Positions 42,401-52,129 of a stretch of 58,947 nt of DNA are shown here, piece after piece; position 1 is the first letter of the stretch; the number at the start of each line of letters is the position of its first letter. The notes under the pieces are model-generated. The model ran no database searches. It saw only the letters and a program-made list of their open reading frames with translations, and was not told the origin of the DNA. Source of the stretch: Nemertoderma westbladi (lineage: Eukaryota > Xenacoelomorpha > Nemertodermatida > Nemertodermatidae); contig JAUCBJ010009085.1 of assembly GCA_032718475.1 (NCBI GenBank), positions 1 to 58,947 on the forward strand, written 5' to 3'. A program made the position numbers and the translations under genes.

Positions 42401-42996
42401 TCCATTTGTTGATTGGGTCTAGGGCATTCATTGCAGTAATACCAAAGACACATGTCTTGTAAAGGAAACACTGGCAACCTTTCTCCTGTTTTACAATATT
42501 CCTTCATCTGTTCGAAGCTATCTGGTACAACAGGTAGGGGTTGATTAGCGGTAAGATAAATCATAGTAAAATACAATCGTTTAAGTTCCATCATAGGATT
42601 AGGATGTATACCTTGCGGATATCGAGTTTCTAGATTTTGTTGACTAGCTAAACTGAGATAAGTTTCACTCAGGAACTCTAAATATTCATAAAAGTTAGTA
42701 TGCTTATCTGGTTCTTCAACATCTTCTCTTTCGTGTCAGTTTCGAATAGAATTTTCATGTTCGATTTTCAGTTTGTCGTTCCGACTCCGCTGGGCGTGAT
42801 ATTTAAATAAAATCATCTCCCTTTTGGTATCCACATCGTCCATATCATGTAAATCGATAGGATGACCAGTAGTCAAGAAGTCCATATACGTACCATTACG
42901 ATGCGTATAGCGCGCGGTGAATTTTCTATAGTCCAATTCACGTTTGAGCTGTTCCTCGGACATTGGCGGTTCGATATAACGTCCATCATCTTCCAT
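39481..42996 (-). pseudogene. Unrecognised zinc-knuckle protein downstream of pol
   Basis: Minus-strand coding starts at ATG 42996 (MEDDGRYIEPPMSEEQLKRE) and runs in one main frame, with two patches in another frame (42431-42192, 41990-41652), nonsense codons at 42736 and 39796, and a SINE near 41.5 kb. It ends at 39481 with a basic tail (LKKLHKHRSRKKD). Visible: Cys pairs in CLWYYCNECP and ETCSMCHTR; a late CCHC knuckle CHYCQFKGHASFDC; a linker QPTTPRSSDNN. No transmembrane helix or signal peptide was seen, arguing against a classical Env. Total about 900-1000 residues. It lies in the same element and strand as gag-pol, after a 1.9-kb spacer. Function unknown; a second Gag-like or RNA-binding protein is one possibility. 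The stretch 40.99-41.43 kb does not read convincingly. Confidence 0.6.
41431..41684 (-). mobile_element. tRNA-derived SINE
   Basis: On the minus strand: A-box-like TATGGCGCCTGA, B box GGTTCGAATC (complement of 41628-41637), a body with GTGTCCCTAGGCAAGACACT and AAAGCGCTATATAAATA, and a TTA-repeat tail (complement of 41431-41460). It sits inside the unknown ORF and ends its 41990-41652 reading. The AGCGCTTT...TATAAATAA tail block resembles repeats widespread in marine animals (from memory). Confidence 0.75.
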
Positions 42997-44878
42997 CGTA
43001 TGTTGACTCGCGTCGCTGCTTATTAAACTATCAACAAACGCTTATAGAGGTAGAGTATATCACTCCCTGATACCAAGATCATCTTCTATATATATATATG
43101 AGTTTATCGATATTATAAATAAAGGCTAGCGGGTGTCACTGCCCTATTATCCCCCACTGCCCCTGGACAGCACTGAGATCCTCAGTGCTGATGTACTGCT
43201 GTCGCTGTGCCCCTCACCAAAGTAGTAGCCACACAACGACAACAATAATCAGCGCGAGTCACTCTACTGTCCGACCCAATGGCTCGAATATACTGGAGGT
43301 GATTATTGCAGATGTAGGATAACTCACAATTGCAGCTCGCTACTGTAAACACACTTTAGTAGTAACATTCACCTATAAATACACAAATTCCATATTCCTG
43401 CCACAATTCATACAAATTAGGGCCATTTGTCCATTAGTCAAATGCCATCCAGAATGCCACGTTGTTATTATGTATCCTTGGATACTATCGAGATGCTATG
43501 TATTACACATTCTATTCAATGGGGCAAGCTTTCTATTGTTCATTTCACTTACTTCTAATTCTAGTGTGGTTGTTACTATGGTGACATTATGCAAAGCTAG
43601 CGGTAGAATTAGGGTATTTCTCATGCATGCAGATCTGGGATGCTATTTAATAGCGACTCTTGGGTTATTAATATTCTCTTTATATATGATATTTATTAAT
43701 TTTGTCGTCTATTGGCTGCACACTGGGAGATTCTCTCACACTGCTATACTTAATAGGGTGAATCTCCGATCCCATGATCTATTAATTGACTAAATTTTGG
43801 GAATATAATAAATTGTATAAAATGACAATTTATTAATTTATTTAATTCATGAGAGGATATGAATTTAAAGTTTATTCCCGTTAATTTTATTATTTAATAT
43901 TAGAATAGACACAGTTTTATTCCAGAACATGTCTGGGGACGCTAACCATAGATTGTAGAAATTTTGTCTTTTAAGTATATCGGAGGGTGCCGCGATATCT
44001 TAATCGACTATATTTTTAGAGGATCTAAGGGTTTAACATATTTTTATTTTAACATTTTATTATAACAAATGTTGTTAATTTTTAACAAATAGTTATTAAT
44101 ATTAGGATGGGCACCGATTTATTCCAGAACATGTCTGGGGACGTTAACCACTGATTCTAGAAATTTTGTCTTTTAAGTATATCAGTGGGTGCCGCGATAT
44201 CTTAAAAGAATAGAATTTCAGATGGTCAAAGGGATTAACAGATTTATTGGTCAAAGAATTTAACAAGTTTACTTTAACAGCATTACTGTGAAATGGACAT
44301 CTTTCTACTATATGTATTATTTAGAAATACGGTATGAGATCAATATTGCAAGAAGCAATATCAGTGAGAAGAGGCAAGTCGTTTCCAAGGTCTACCCAGA
44401 GCTTGGTTTAGCCGAGACACGAGGATCTGAACTTTGCATTCCTAATACTCTACTTTACCAATAATACCTAAGTATAGTAGGAGCAGTATAGATTGTTCTT
44501 TAATAAGTACCAATATTTCATCTTACTGTAGTCACGTATTCATAATATAATACAGACAGTAAGGAAGGAGAAAATGAAATTATTTCCCGCCATTAACTAA
44601 ATATATTATATGCTAAGTAATAAAACACGAAATATATTGTACTTATCTACTGAATAATCGTCTATAAAAAATTTTCTACTAAATAAAAATAAATAAAACG
44701 ATCATAATAATATAAATTACATAATAATGCGTACATAAATATAAAATAAAACAAATAAAATAATATGGTCACACACCCACTCCAATCGATGTTATGTTAT
44801 GGAGTCCCTAGATGTTTATTGGATTAGGGAGGTGGTCGTAGGAAGAGTCTTTTGTTTACTGTAGTTGCCAGACAACTC
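42997..44878 (-). other. Spacer between the extra ORF and pol, with a tandem duplication
   Basis: A block of about 113 bp, TTATTCCAGAACATGTCTGGGGAC through GGTGCCGCGATATCTTA, occurs at 43885-44002 and 44092-44204, about 90% alike, with similar trailing text. No convincing coding on the minus strand. A plus-strand 107-codon frame (43470-43793) has two hydrophobic stretches but no other support. The spacer could hold an internal promoter or splice acceptor for the extra ORF. Confidence 0.5.
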
Positions 44879-45790
44879 TCAGTCTCGTTCCAATAAACAT
44901 AGGCGACCAACTGGGTGGTTAAGTTGCAGAGTTTCAAAAACAATTCCGGGTTTTTTGTAGTTACGTCGCATGACTACGAGTTCCACTGATCTCACTAAAC
45001 CATCATCGGATATATGGGTCTCGATGATACGACCTATCTGCCACCTCTTATGGGGAAGATCTGATTCCACTATGAGGACCATGTCTCCGGCGCTGACATT
45101 TTCTTGCTGCGCAAACCTCTTTGTTCGAAGCTGCAGCATAGGAAGGTTATATTTTTTGAAATGGTCAGCGAAACGACGGGATAATAACTGCATAAGTTGC
45201 CAAGTTTGTCGGAACTATTCGTCTCCATCCGTTATTTCCACTAAGGGAGCATGGCTACAGGTTTCTTCAGTATGAAATGTGCGGGTGTTAGCGCTTCTAG
45301 GGAGTCTGGACTCGACGAGACTGGCATAAGCGGTCTCTCGTTGAGATAGACTGCTATTTCCTCCATTAACATCCGTAAAAGTTCGTCGGTGAGATACACG
45401 CGGCACGGCACTATGAAGTGAAATGCGGTCTTCACACTGCGTATGAGTCTCTCCCAACTTCCTCCCCACCAAGGGGCGTTGGCGGCATTGAAGGTCCAGC
45501 TGGATGCTGTTACTCTCAGCTGATCATCCGATGAAATTAGTACCTTTGTCAGATCTCATAGTATTGCTAGTCCCAAAACGAGCGATTTGTCGGCATAAAC
45601 TCAGTATGAAACTGTTGGTAGATAGATCATTCACCATATCAAGATGGATCGCTCTACAAGTCATACAAACAAAGATGACGCACCATCGCTTGACTATAGT
45701 CCTAGCGTGATACACTTCAATTGGGACAAATAAATCCACGCTGGTATTGGTAAAGGATGGTTCATAACAAATTACTCTTTCCCTAGGTAA
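44879..45790 (-). pseudogene. BEL/Pao integrase core and C-terminal domain
   Basis: Minus-strand frames in order: ELPRERVICYEPSFTNTS, VDLFVPIEVYHARTIVKRW (first catalytic Asp), CRAIHLDMVNDLSTNSF, SDKGTNF (second Asp), WWGGSWERLIRSVK, LNERPLMPVSSSPDSLEALT, then HFKKYN, RWQIGRIIETHISDDGLVRSVEL and LLERD at 44879. The last domain (DUF5641-like) closes BEL/Pao pol. Two frameshifts near 45.2 and 45.5 kb break it. It is separated from the upstream zinc-binding half (47806-48145) by LINE C copy 3. Confidence 0.85.
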
Positions 45791-45924
45791 TTCTGCCTCT
45801 TGCTGTGTTAAATGCTACTAAATGCTTTCCTACATGGTATAAAGTTCCTAAGAACTTGGTTTAGCGCTTTACGCGGCTTATGAAAATAATAGCGAGTTCG
45901 AATTTCGCTAAGAACTCGTTTTCT

Positions 45925-47805
45925 ACCAGCATACTACTACTACTACTACTACTAGTATCAGCATGCTGCATTGCAGCTGCATTTTTAAGAATGCTGTGCT
46001 GGCTTGTCAACAAAATTGTGCCGCCACTACTCCCTATCACCCATGACATTTGCTAGATCATCTGCATCTTCAAGGCCAGTGTCCTTTAAGATGCATCTCA
46101 AGAAAGTCATGGGCTGTCCACCATGCTTATTCACTCCATGAGGCTGCCAAAGTACAAGATTATGCACTGGCTGGTCCTCACGGCGAAAGCGATGTCCTGG
46201 AAAGCGGAGGCGATTTTGTTCTAGTGTCAAGCTTGGGGGAACCAATGAGACACCTCCAATGTTATATAGTGTCTGGTTGGAGATGTGTGCATTGTACTTG
46301 ACACAATGAACCCGGCATAGCATTCTTGTGAATGTGCCATCCAGAGATTTGGTGTCCTCAGCAGTTAGGGCCCAGCATGGACTCCCATAGAGGAGTACTG
46401 GAACTACTGCTGCTCTAAATAATCAGGCGTTAAGTTTCCGATTAATTCTCAGTGACTTCCAAATCCTGGAAAGCCTATTCAAGGCTGCCCATGCCTTTCC
46501 CTTACTTATTCGAAGGTCCTCACCTGACTTCCGGATCCATGATCCCAGGTAACAGAAGTCGTCCACATGCTCAAGCATACCATCCTTTGAGCTTATGCTC
46601 ATCCGATCAGAGACTCGCTGAGAACTTTCAAAGTTAACTGTCAAAATTTTGGTCTTTCTGGAGTTAATAAAAAGACCAACACTAGAAGCAGCATGTTCTA
46701 ATGAGCTGAGGAGTCGTTGGGCTTCCTCTAGTGATTCTGAGAGTACTCCTAAGTCATCAGCAAAGTCTAGATCAGTTAGGTACTTGGCAGGATTTCCTCG
46801 ACTTCTGGAGCCAGTAGGTAGAGTTATCATCACCCCATCATCATTATGATGTTCTAAGGACACGTATAGAACATAGTCAACCACAATTATGAACAAGAAT
46901 GGTGCAAGTGTGTCTCACTGGAGGACGCCCCATAACACTTCAAATGTTTCTGTGTCACCATCAACTGTAGACACAAATGTTGTCGAACCATCGTATACTG
47001 ATCTGATTGCTGCAATAATTTCATCAGGAATCCCATATAATGAAAGTATGCTGTACATACGTGAGCGGGAGACTGAATCAAAGGCCTTGAAGAAGTCAAC
47101 AAAGATAACAGCCAGATGCCTGTCTTTCTTTTTTGATAACTCTTCAATTATCCTTCTAAGTGCCAAAATGGGTTCCATGGTCCCACGACCTTTACAGAAC
47201 CCATTCTGATTTCCACGGAGCAGTCTCTCAATGGGATCCCTGATGCGATTTAATATAATTCTATTGTATAGCTTTGCAGCAATCGAGATCAATGAATATC
47301 CATAGTGGGGGGTTGGGGGGGGGGGGGGGGGGGGTGCTTTTTTGCCGAGTCAGCTCTTGGGGCAAATACCACACACTGGTTTGCCGTTCCACAGGGTGGG
47401 TGTCGCAGTGGAGTCAGATATGAGGCCCATCACCCATATCTACTCTGGCGCACATGACCCACCATTGGCTGTGCAGCTCATCTGCTGGGTCATGCCCTTT
47501 ACCCCTGCTGCCAGGTGCAGGTCGCAGTGAAGTGTACTCAGAGTGAACATGAGAACACTCTACTCCTGACCAGCCATTGGTAGATCACCATCTGCCTGGC
47601 CAGGCCATATACCCCTGCAGCCAAGTATATGGGTCCTTAATCCAGGACCAACAGCGTCCTAATCCCAGAACAATGGGGGTCCTAGTTACAGGACCAGATT
47701 TGCCCTAGTAAGAAGGTCTATGCAGCTACAGGTGGCACCTCCTTTATGCTGCATGGAGGTGGCAAGTTTTCTTGATCAATGACCTAGAATACCTGACATG
47801 ACCAG
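45925..47805 (-). mobile_element. LINE C copy 3 with both ends, middle missing
   Basis: Minus-strand LINE: 5' block 47805-47340 (shared with 58440-58770), a G20 tract (47315-47334), then RT 47292-46423, the 3' coding end 46323-46027 (LEDADDLANVMGDRE) and an AGT tail (complement of about 45932-45953). RT motifs: VIFVDFFKAFDSVSRSRM, TDLDFADDLGVLSES, VDDFCYLGSWIRKS. The endonuclease and RT N-terminus are absent, and the poly-G occupies the junction. It interrupts the BEL/Pao integrase. Confidence 0.8.
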
Positions 47806-48145
47806 AGAATACATGACAATGGTAAAGCTTACTATGAACCAATCATCTTGAACTACATCTGCAATCATCTTGATTTGTATTTCAAGATTTCTAATTAGTA
47901 TGGGAAACTTAGTGTCAAAGGACAATGGAGCATTGGTTATTCTCCCTCCGACGCGTAGTAGCCCATCTATCATTGTTCTAGAAAAAGAACCCCTTAAGCG
48001 CATCTGTGGATTTCTTAACAACTGGAAATACTTTTCGGAATTCTCATAACATTGCAGGAGACTCAGTATTTGCTTGTTGGTATCGTGATGTTCTTGGTGA
48101 CTGATTTTGTCAGTTAGAAACTTAGTGGGTAGCTGATAAGTGGGA
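47806..48145 (-). pseudogene. BEL/Pao integrase N-terminal part
   Basis: Minus strand: NKQILSLLQCYENSEKYFQL, then SRTMIDGLLRVGGRITNAPL and DTKFPILIRN, the segment preceding the H2C2 zinc site of BEL/Pao integrases. It starts at the N gap and stops at the LINE C insertion. The His/Cys residues themselves are not visible, so the zinc site was lost or lies in damaged sequence. Confidence 0.7.
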
Positions 48146-48245
48146 NNNNNNNNNNNNNNNNNNNNNNNNNNNNNNNNNNNNNNNNNNNNNNNNNNNNNNN
48201 NNNNNNNNNNNNNNNNNNNNNNNNNNNNNNNNNNNNNNNNNNNNN
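48146..48245. other. Assembly gap of 100 N
   Basis: Exactly 100 N, a conventional placeholder, so the true size is unknown. RT and RNase H of the BEL/Pao element should lie here and are absent from the window. Confidence 0.98.
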
Positions 48246-48283
48246 TAGATTTCCATACTTGCATGATCCCTGAAAGATTTAAT

Positions 48284-48874
48284 TTAGTTTAGAATCTCTC
48301 TCTCTCTCATGAAGGTGCCTGTACTACCTGAATCAAGGAGGGCATTAATAATAAGTTGTCCATGAATTCTAAGCTGTACCACCACGATCTCTCTAATGCC
48401 GACAGATGGTTGCGAAACCTTCCACGAGGGCTGTCTATCTGGAATGGGTAGTTGGGCTTCCTCTCCATCAGTCGCTGACTCATAAGTAAGGGCTCGATAT
48501 ATGGCTGTGTTGATCATATAGCAGGAGTCGTTTTCATCAGAAAACTCATCTGTATAGAATCCTTCCTTCTCTGAACTCTGATCTGTGTCGTTTACATCAC
48601 TGAACTGAACATGTAGTTCTGGTTCACTTACCTTATCAAACTCGGTTTGCAGTAGGATATGGTGTTTCGCTCCACACTTAGTGCACCTCGCATCGGAGTA
48701 ACAGGTTATCCTTTGATGTCCTTTCCAGAGGCAGTTGTAACATAACCTTTTATCCCAAGTTATACTACGCCTATCCTTTAGTTCTTTCTCTAAGAATTCC
48801 TCACACTTACTTAATTGATGTGGCCTGTCACACAATACACACTTAGGTTTGATGTTACTTACCTTTGTATGCAT
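48284..48874 (-). pseudogene. BEL/Pao zinc knuckles and aspartic protease start
   Basis: 196 codons from ATG at 48874. CVLCDRPHQLSKC, CYNCLWKGHQRITC and CTKCGAKHH are three zinc-binding clusters. An acidic linker follows, then VQLRIHGQLIINALLDSGST, the protease strand with active-site DSG. The frame closes shortly after (MREREILN), with the rest of the protease and RT lost at the gap. In BEL/Pao, Gag knuckles and protease occur in this order. Confidence 0.85.
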
Positions 48875-48970
48875 GGTGTTTTATACATGAGTTCTTTCCT
48901 CGGGCTTCCTACCAGGAATTATCTTGGGAGATGAAGGAGTAGTTCTAAGTTATTCTCCCTTGTTACTAGG

Positions 48971-51681
48971 TCAAACCTTGGGTTTTCCTATCTCCTTACC
49001 TTTACTGGTATAATAAATCTCTTTGGTGTCCTTGCCACTGTCTTCATCATAGGACGTTTGACTCTTATACTCAGTATAACATACTGGCGTTATCTTTCTC
49101 CTAGCAAAAGGTTTCTCACTCACCTTGGTTTCTGGAGTCTTCTCTCTAGACTGTTTAATTAGCTGTAATCTTACCTCTTCGTTTAAGAACGACATAAGGT
49201 CAGCCATGGTTGGATCTCTCTGATGTTGGTCCATAAAGTATAGAACCTTTTTGTCCCAACGAGTACCTACTCCGCCCTTTGGCAAAATTGATGCTACAGC
49301 TCCTACCACCATAGAACTTTTGGTATTCATGAGACTTACCCAACCAGTCTAACTGTCTACAGATCTCCTGAATCTCATCAGGAAAACTCTATAATCCCAT
49401 TGCTAGGAAACTTCCTGGGCACTACTAATTTTGCATACAGATATCTAGCTATGTTAGTCCTATTACCATACCTGATGTTAAGTGTATCCCAGACTTGTCT
49501 TAATCAGTCAGGATGTCCAATAAACTTAAACGCCATGCCATTAACTTGGGAGGACCTTCCAAGAACTCAATGAGGAATCGTAGTTTTTCTCCGTTAGATA
49601 GTACAGAGTTTTGTATGTTATCTTTGTAATATTCATTAAAAGGTAACCACTTCATCTCATCTCCATTAAACTTGACAACCTCACCCACCTTTACAGCTTG
49701 ACGAGCTTCCGTCCTAGCCATCTGACGCGTGAAACTCTCTTGAGCCATCGTACTATTTAATATTGAATTATCGGTATATACATTTCTCGGATTATTATCA
49801 GATCGGTGTGGGATATCATTATCAACTGGTTTATTATTATTATTTAATATGGTTTACTATAGGAGTTTCTACTTCACTAACAGTATAGATGCGTGTAGGC
49901 TCTACACCTTGCGCATGAGGTAATTCAGGCCTAAAGGGCTTATACACCGTTACAGGGGGTGGTGGTATACCCATTTGTATATTTACTAATTTATCACGCT
50001 CTAGAGCAATGTGTTGCTGCACTTCTTGCAACTCTATTTTACCTGTCCCGTAATGTTCCCTTTAATAATTTAACAGTTTCTTCCAAATACCTGACTTGCT
50101 CAGTGGATTGAGCTTTTGTTTGGGCTAAGTGCCCAAGCAACTCTCTCATCTCCCTCCTCCATCCACTCAACCGCAGGTGCAGAAGCTGCCAACATGGTAG
50201 CTGGATGGCTCATCGGGGCTACAGGGGCTTTCCAGAACATTTTTTGTTCTGTTTCAATACCGGTCTGGGACTCTGGTATTTGTCCACTGGTCAAGGGAAG
50301 TTTGGTACTGTGTAAAGGGAACTCAATGGAGTAGTCTTGATAGCAGGCCTAATTATTTCTGGCTCATCCACTATAGTAGGGAGTCTATCAGATTATACAA
50401 CTTGAGTTATTGACTCTCTAGTTCTTAAGTCTGCGCTAGCTAATTCCCTTCTCACCGGGGGGGGGGGGGGGGGGGGGGGGGATGTGGGGGAAAGTTAGGT
50501 AACTTATGTCCTATGGGCACTCTTCTACATCTGTTTGAATGGGATTTGTTACTTCTGCACTCGGAATCAGTGGTAGTACCTTCGTCCGAAGAGGTATTAA
50601 ATCCATGTCTTTTAGGAGTAGATTGACTTAGGTATTGCATCTGAGTCGCTGCCCTTTGTTTACTTAAGAAATCTTGTCTCGCTTGAATGGTCTCTATCTC
50701 TAGTTGTGCTTTTGTTTCAGCTGCCTTTCTTTCAACTTCTGTTGTGGCAGCTTTAAGTTCGACTTCTGCCGCCGCCACTGCACCTTTAAGTTCGGCTTCT
50801 GCCACTGCCACTGCAGCTTTAAGTTCGGCTTCTGCCGCTGCCGCTGCAGCTTTCCGTTCGACTTCCACCGCTGTTGCTGCAGCTTTCCTTTCAACTTCCA
50901 CCGCTGTTGCTGCAGCTTTCCATTCAACTTCCGCTGCTGTAACTTTAAGTTCGGCCTCAACGGCAGCAGCTCTTTTCCTATCTTCTATTAATCCTTTCTT
51001 TTTGTTCTTTACTTGTTCCTCCTTGTCTAAAGCGATGTGAATGTCTTCGTCTATTTTAGCTTGCTCAACCGCTTGCATCTGGGTATCCAATGAGTCTAAG
51101 ATTAAGTTGGCTGCCTCACTATTGGGATAAAGTCCAGCTAGATGTCTCCTTAGTTCTTTATGACCTATGAATCATTGGTAATCAGATAAATATATGTCAA
51201 TAGCATCTTTCTTCGGAGGTTTTTCAGAAACCGCCTCGCTTTCCCCATGAGAAAAGACTGCGTCTGTGTATTTTCTGTAGACTAGTTGTTCTGCCAACTG
51301 AGCCTTCCACTTGGTTGTTCCCTGGACTTTAACATTAACACGTTGGAACCAAGTCTTTACTGACACTTGTAGTGATGTATCTTGACTTCTCTTTGAGGCT
51401 TCTTCGAACGCTGACAGGATTAATCTAATCCTTAGTATCCGTTCTCTTACTTGGTATAGCAGTTCTCCCTACTCGAGTGGTCCCAGTTGCCCTCAGAATA
51501 ACTGCGTTTCTATTCGTCCTAAGGAGTTGAAGAATCCCTGGACATATCTGGCTGCCGATCTCTTCCATACAGCGGGATCTCTGGTATCTCTAACTACGCC
51601 AATCTGATGTAGGTCTTCCCAGGCAGCTTCAGAGAAGTTAAACAGTAGTCCGGGTTCGGGAAAGTTCCATTGAGTTTCCAC
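48971..51681 (-). pseudogene. BEL/Pao gag, broken
   Basis: From ATG 51681, one frame with nonsense codons near 51493 and 51172 covers METQWNFPEPGLL, then an Ala/Glu/Lys-rich coiled-coil of AAATAVEVERKAA-type repeats (50950-50690) and a Pro run encoded by the G25 tract (50457-50481), after which the frame fails. Then VVKFNGDEMKWLPFNEYY and EKLRFLIEFLEG (49748-49500) match the capsid-like DUF1759 domain, and WDKKVLYFMDQHQRDPTMAD (near 49250) its end. Changes of frame occur at several places. The coiled-coil N-terminal extension of about 400 residues is unusual for the family. It continues into the zinc-knuckle frame at 48874. Confidence 0.75.
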
Positions 51682-52129
51682 AATAGACTTTAATTCCTAT
51701 AATTAATTACTATAATAATTAATAATTAGTTATAAAGTTATAATTAATAACTATAATTATATCACAGTTGAATGCCTATCACCATAACAACATTTAAAGT
51801 AAGTCTAAGGTAAATCAGTATCAACTGTCAGTCTTATAGTTACCAAATATTGTTACTCAATGTAACGTGGGTAGATAATGAGTGTTATAATACCGGTATA
51901 CACTCTATAGTATATATAACAGTATTACTACTACAGACTGATATTAATTACTGAATACCGGTATATGGGTTTAACCTAAGTTATATAAATATATAATAAG
52001 CTTACTATAGATACCAATATTATCAATAATTAAATAATAACTGATGATATCCGATTTTCGGAATTATTTCCCCTTTACTCTATTACTGATATTAAGCAAT
52101 AGGTTCAACTAATATTAAGACCTAATTGA
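51682..52129 (-). other. Leader between the 5' LTR and gag
   Basis: AT-rich with no frame. The bases next to the LTR on the minus strand read TCAATTAGGTC. No TGG-starting primer-binding site is evident, so the primer cannot be named. Confidence 0.4.

Noticed and set aside
39481-42996. Env glycoprotein in the extra ORF
   Set aside because: No signal peptide, furin-like site or transmembrane helix seen; the CCHC knuckle and basic tail point to nucleic-acid binding.
43470-43793. 107-codon plus-strand frame with two hydrophobic stretches
   Set aside because: Antisense to the element, AT-rich so hydrophobic codons are expected by chance, no homologue recognised.
50687-51040. 117-codon plus-strand Ala/Ser-rich frame
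   Set aside because: Antisense of the gag coiled-coil repeats.
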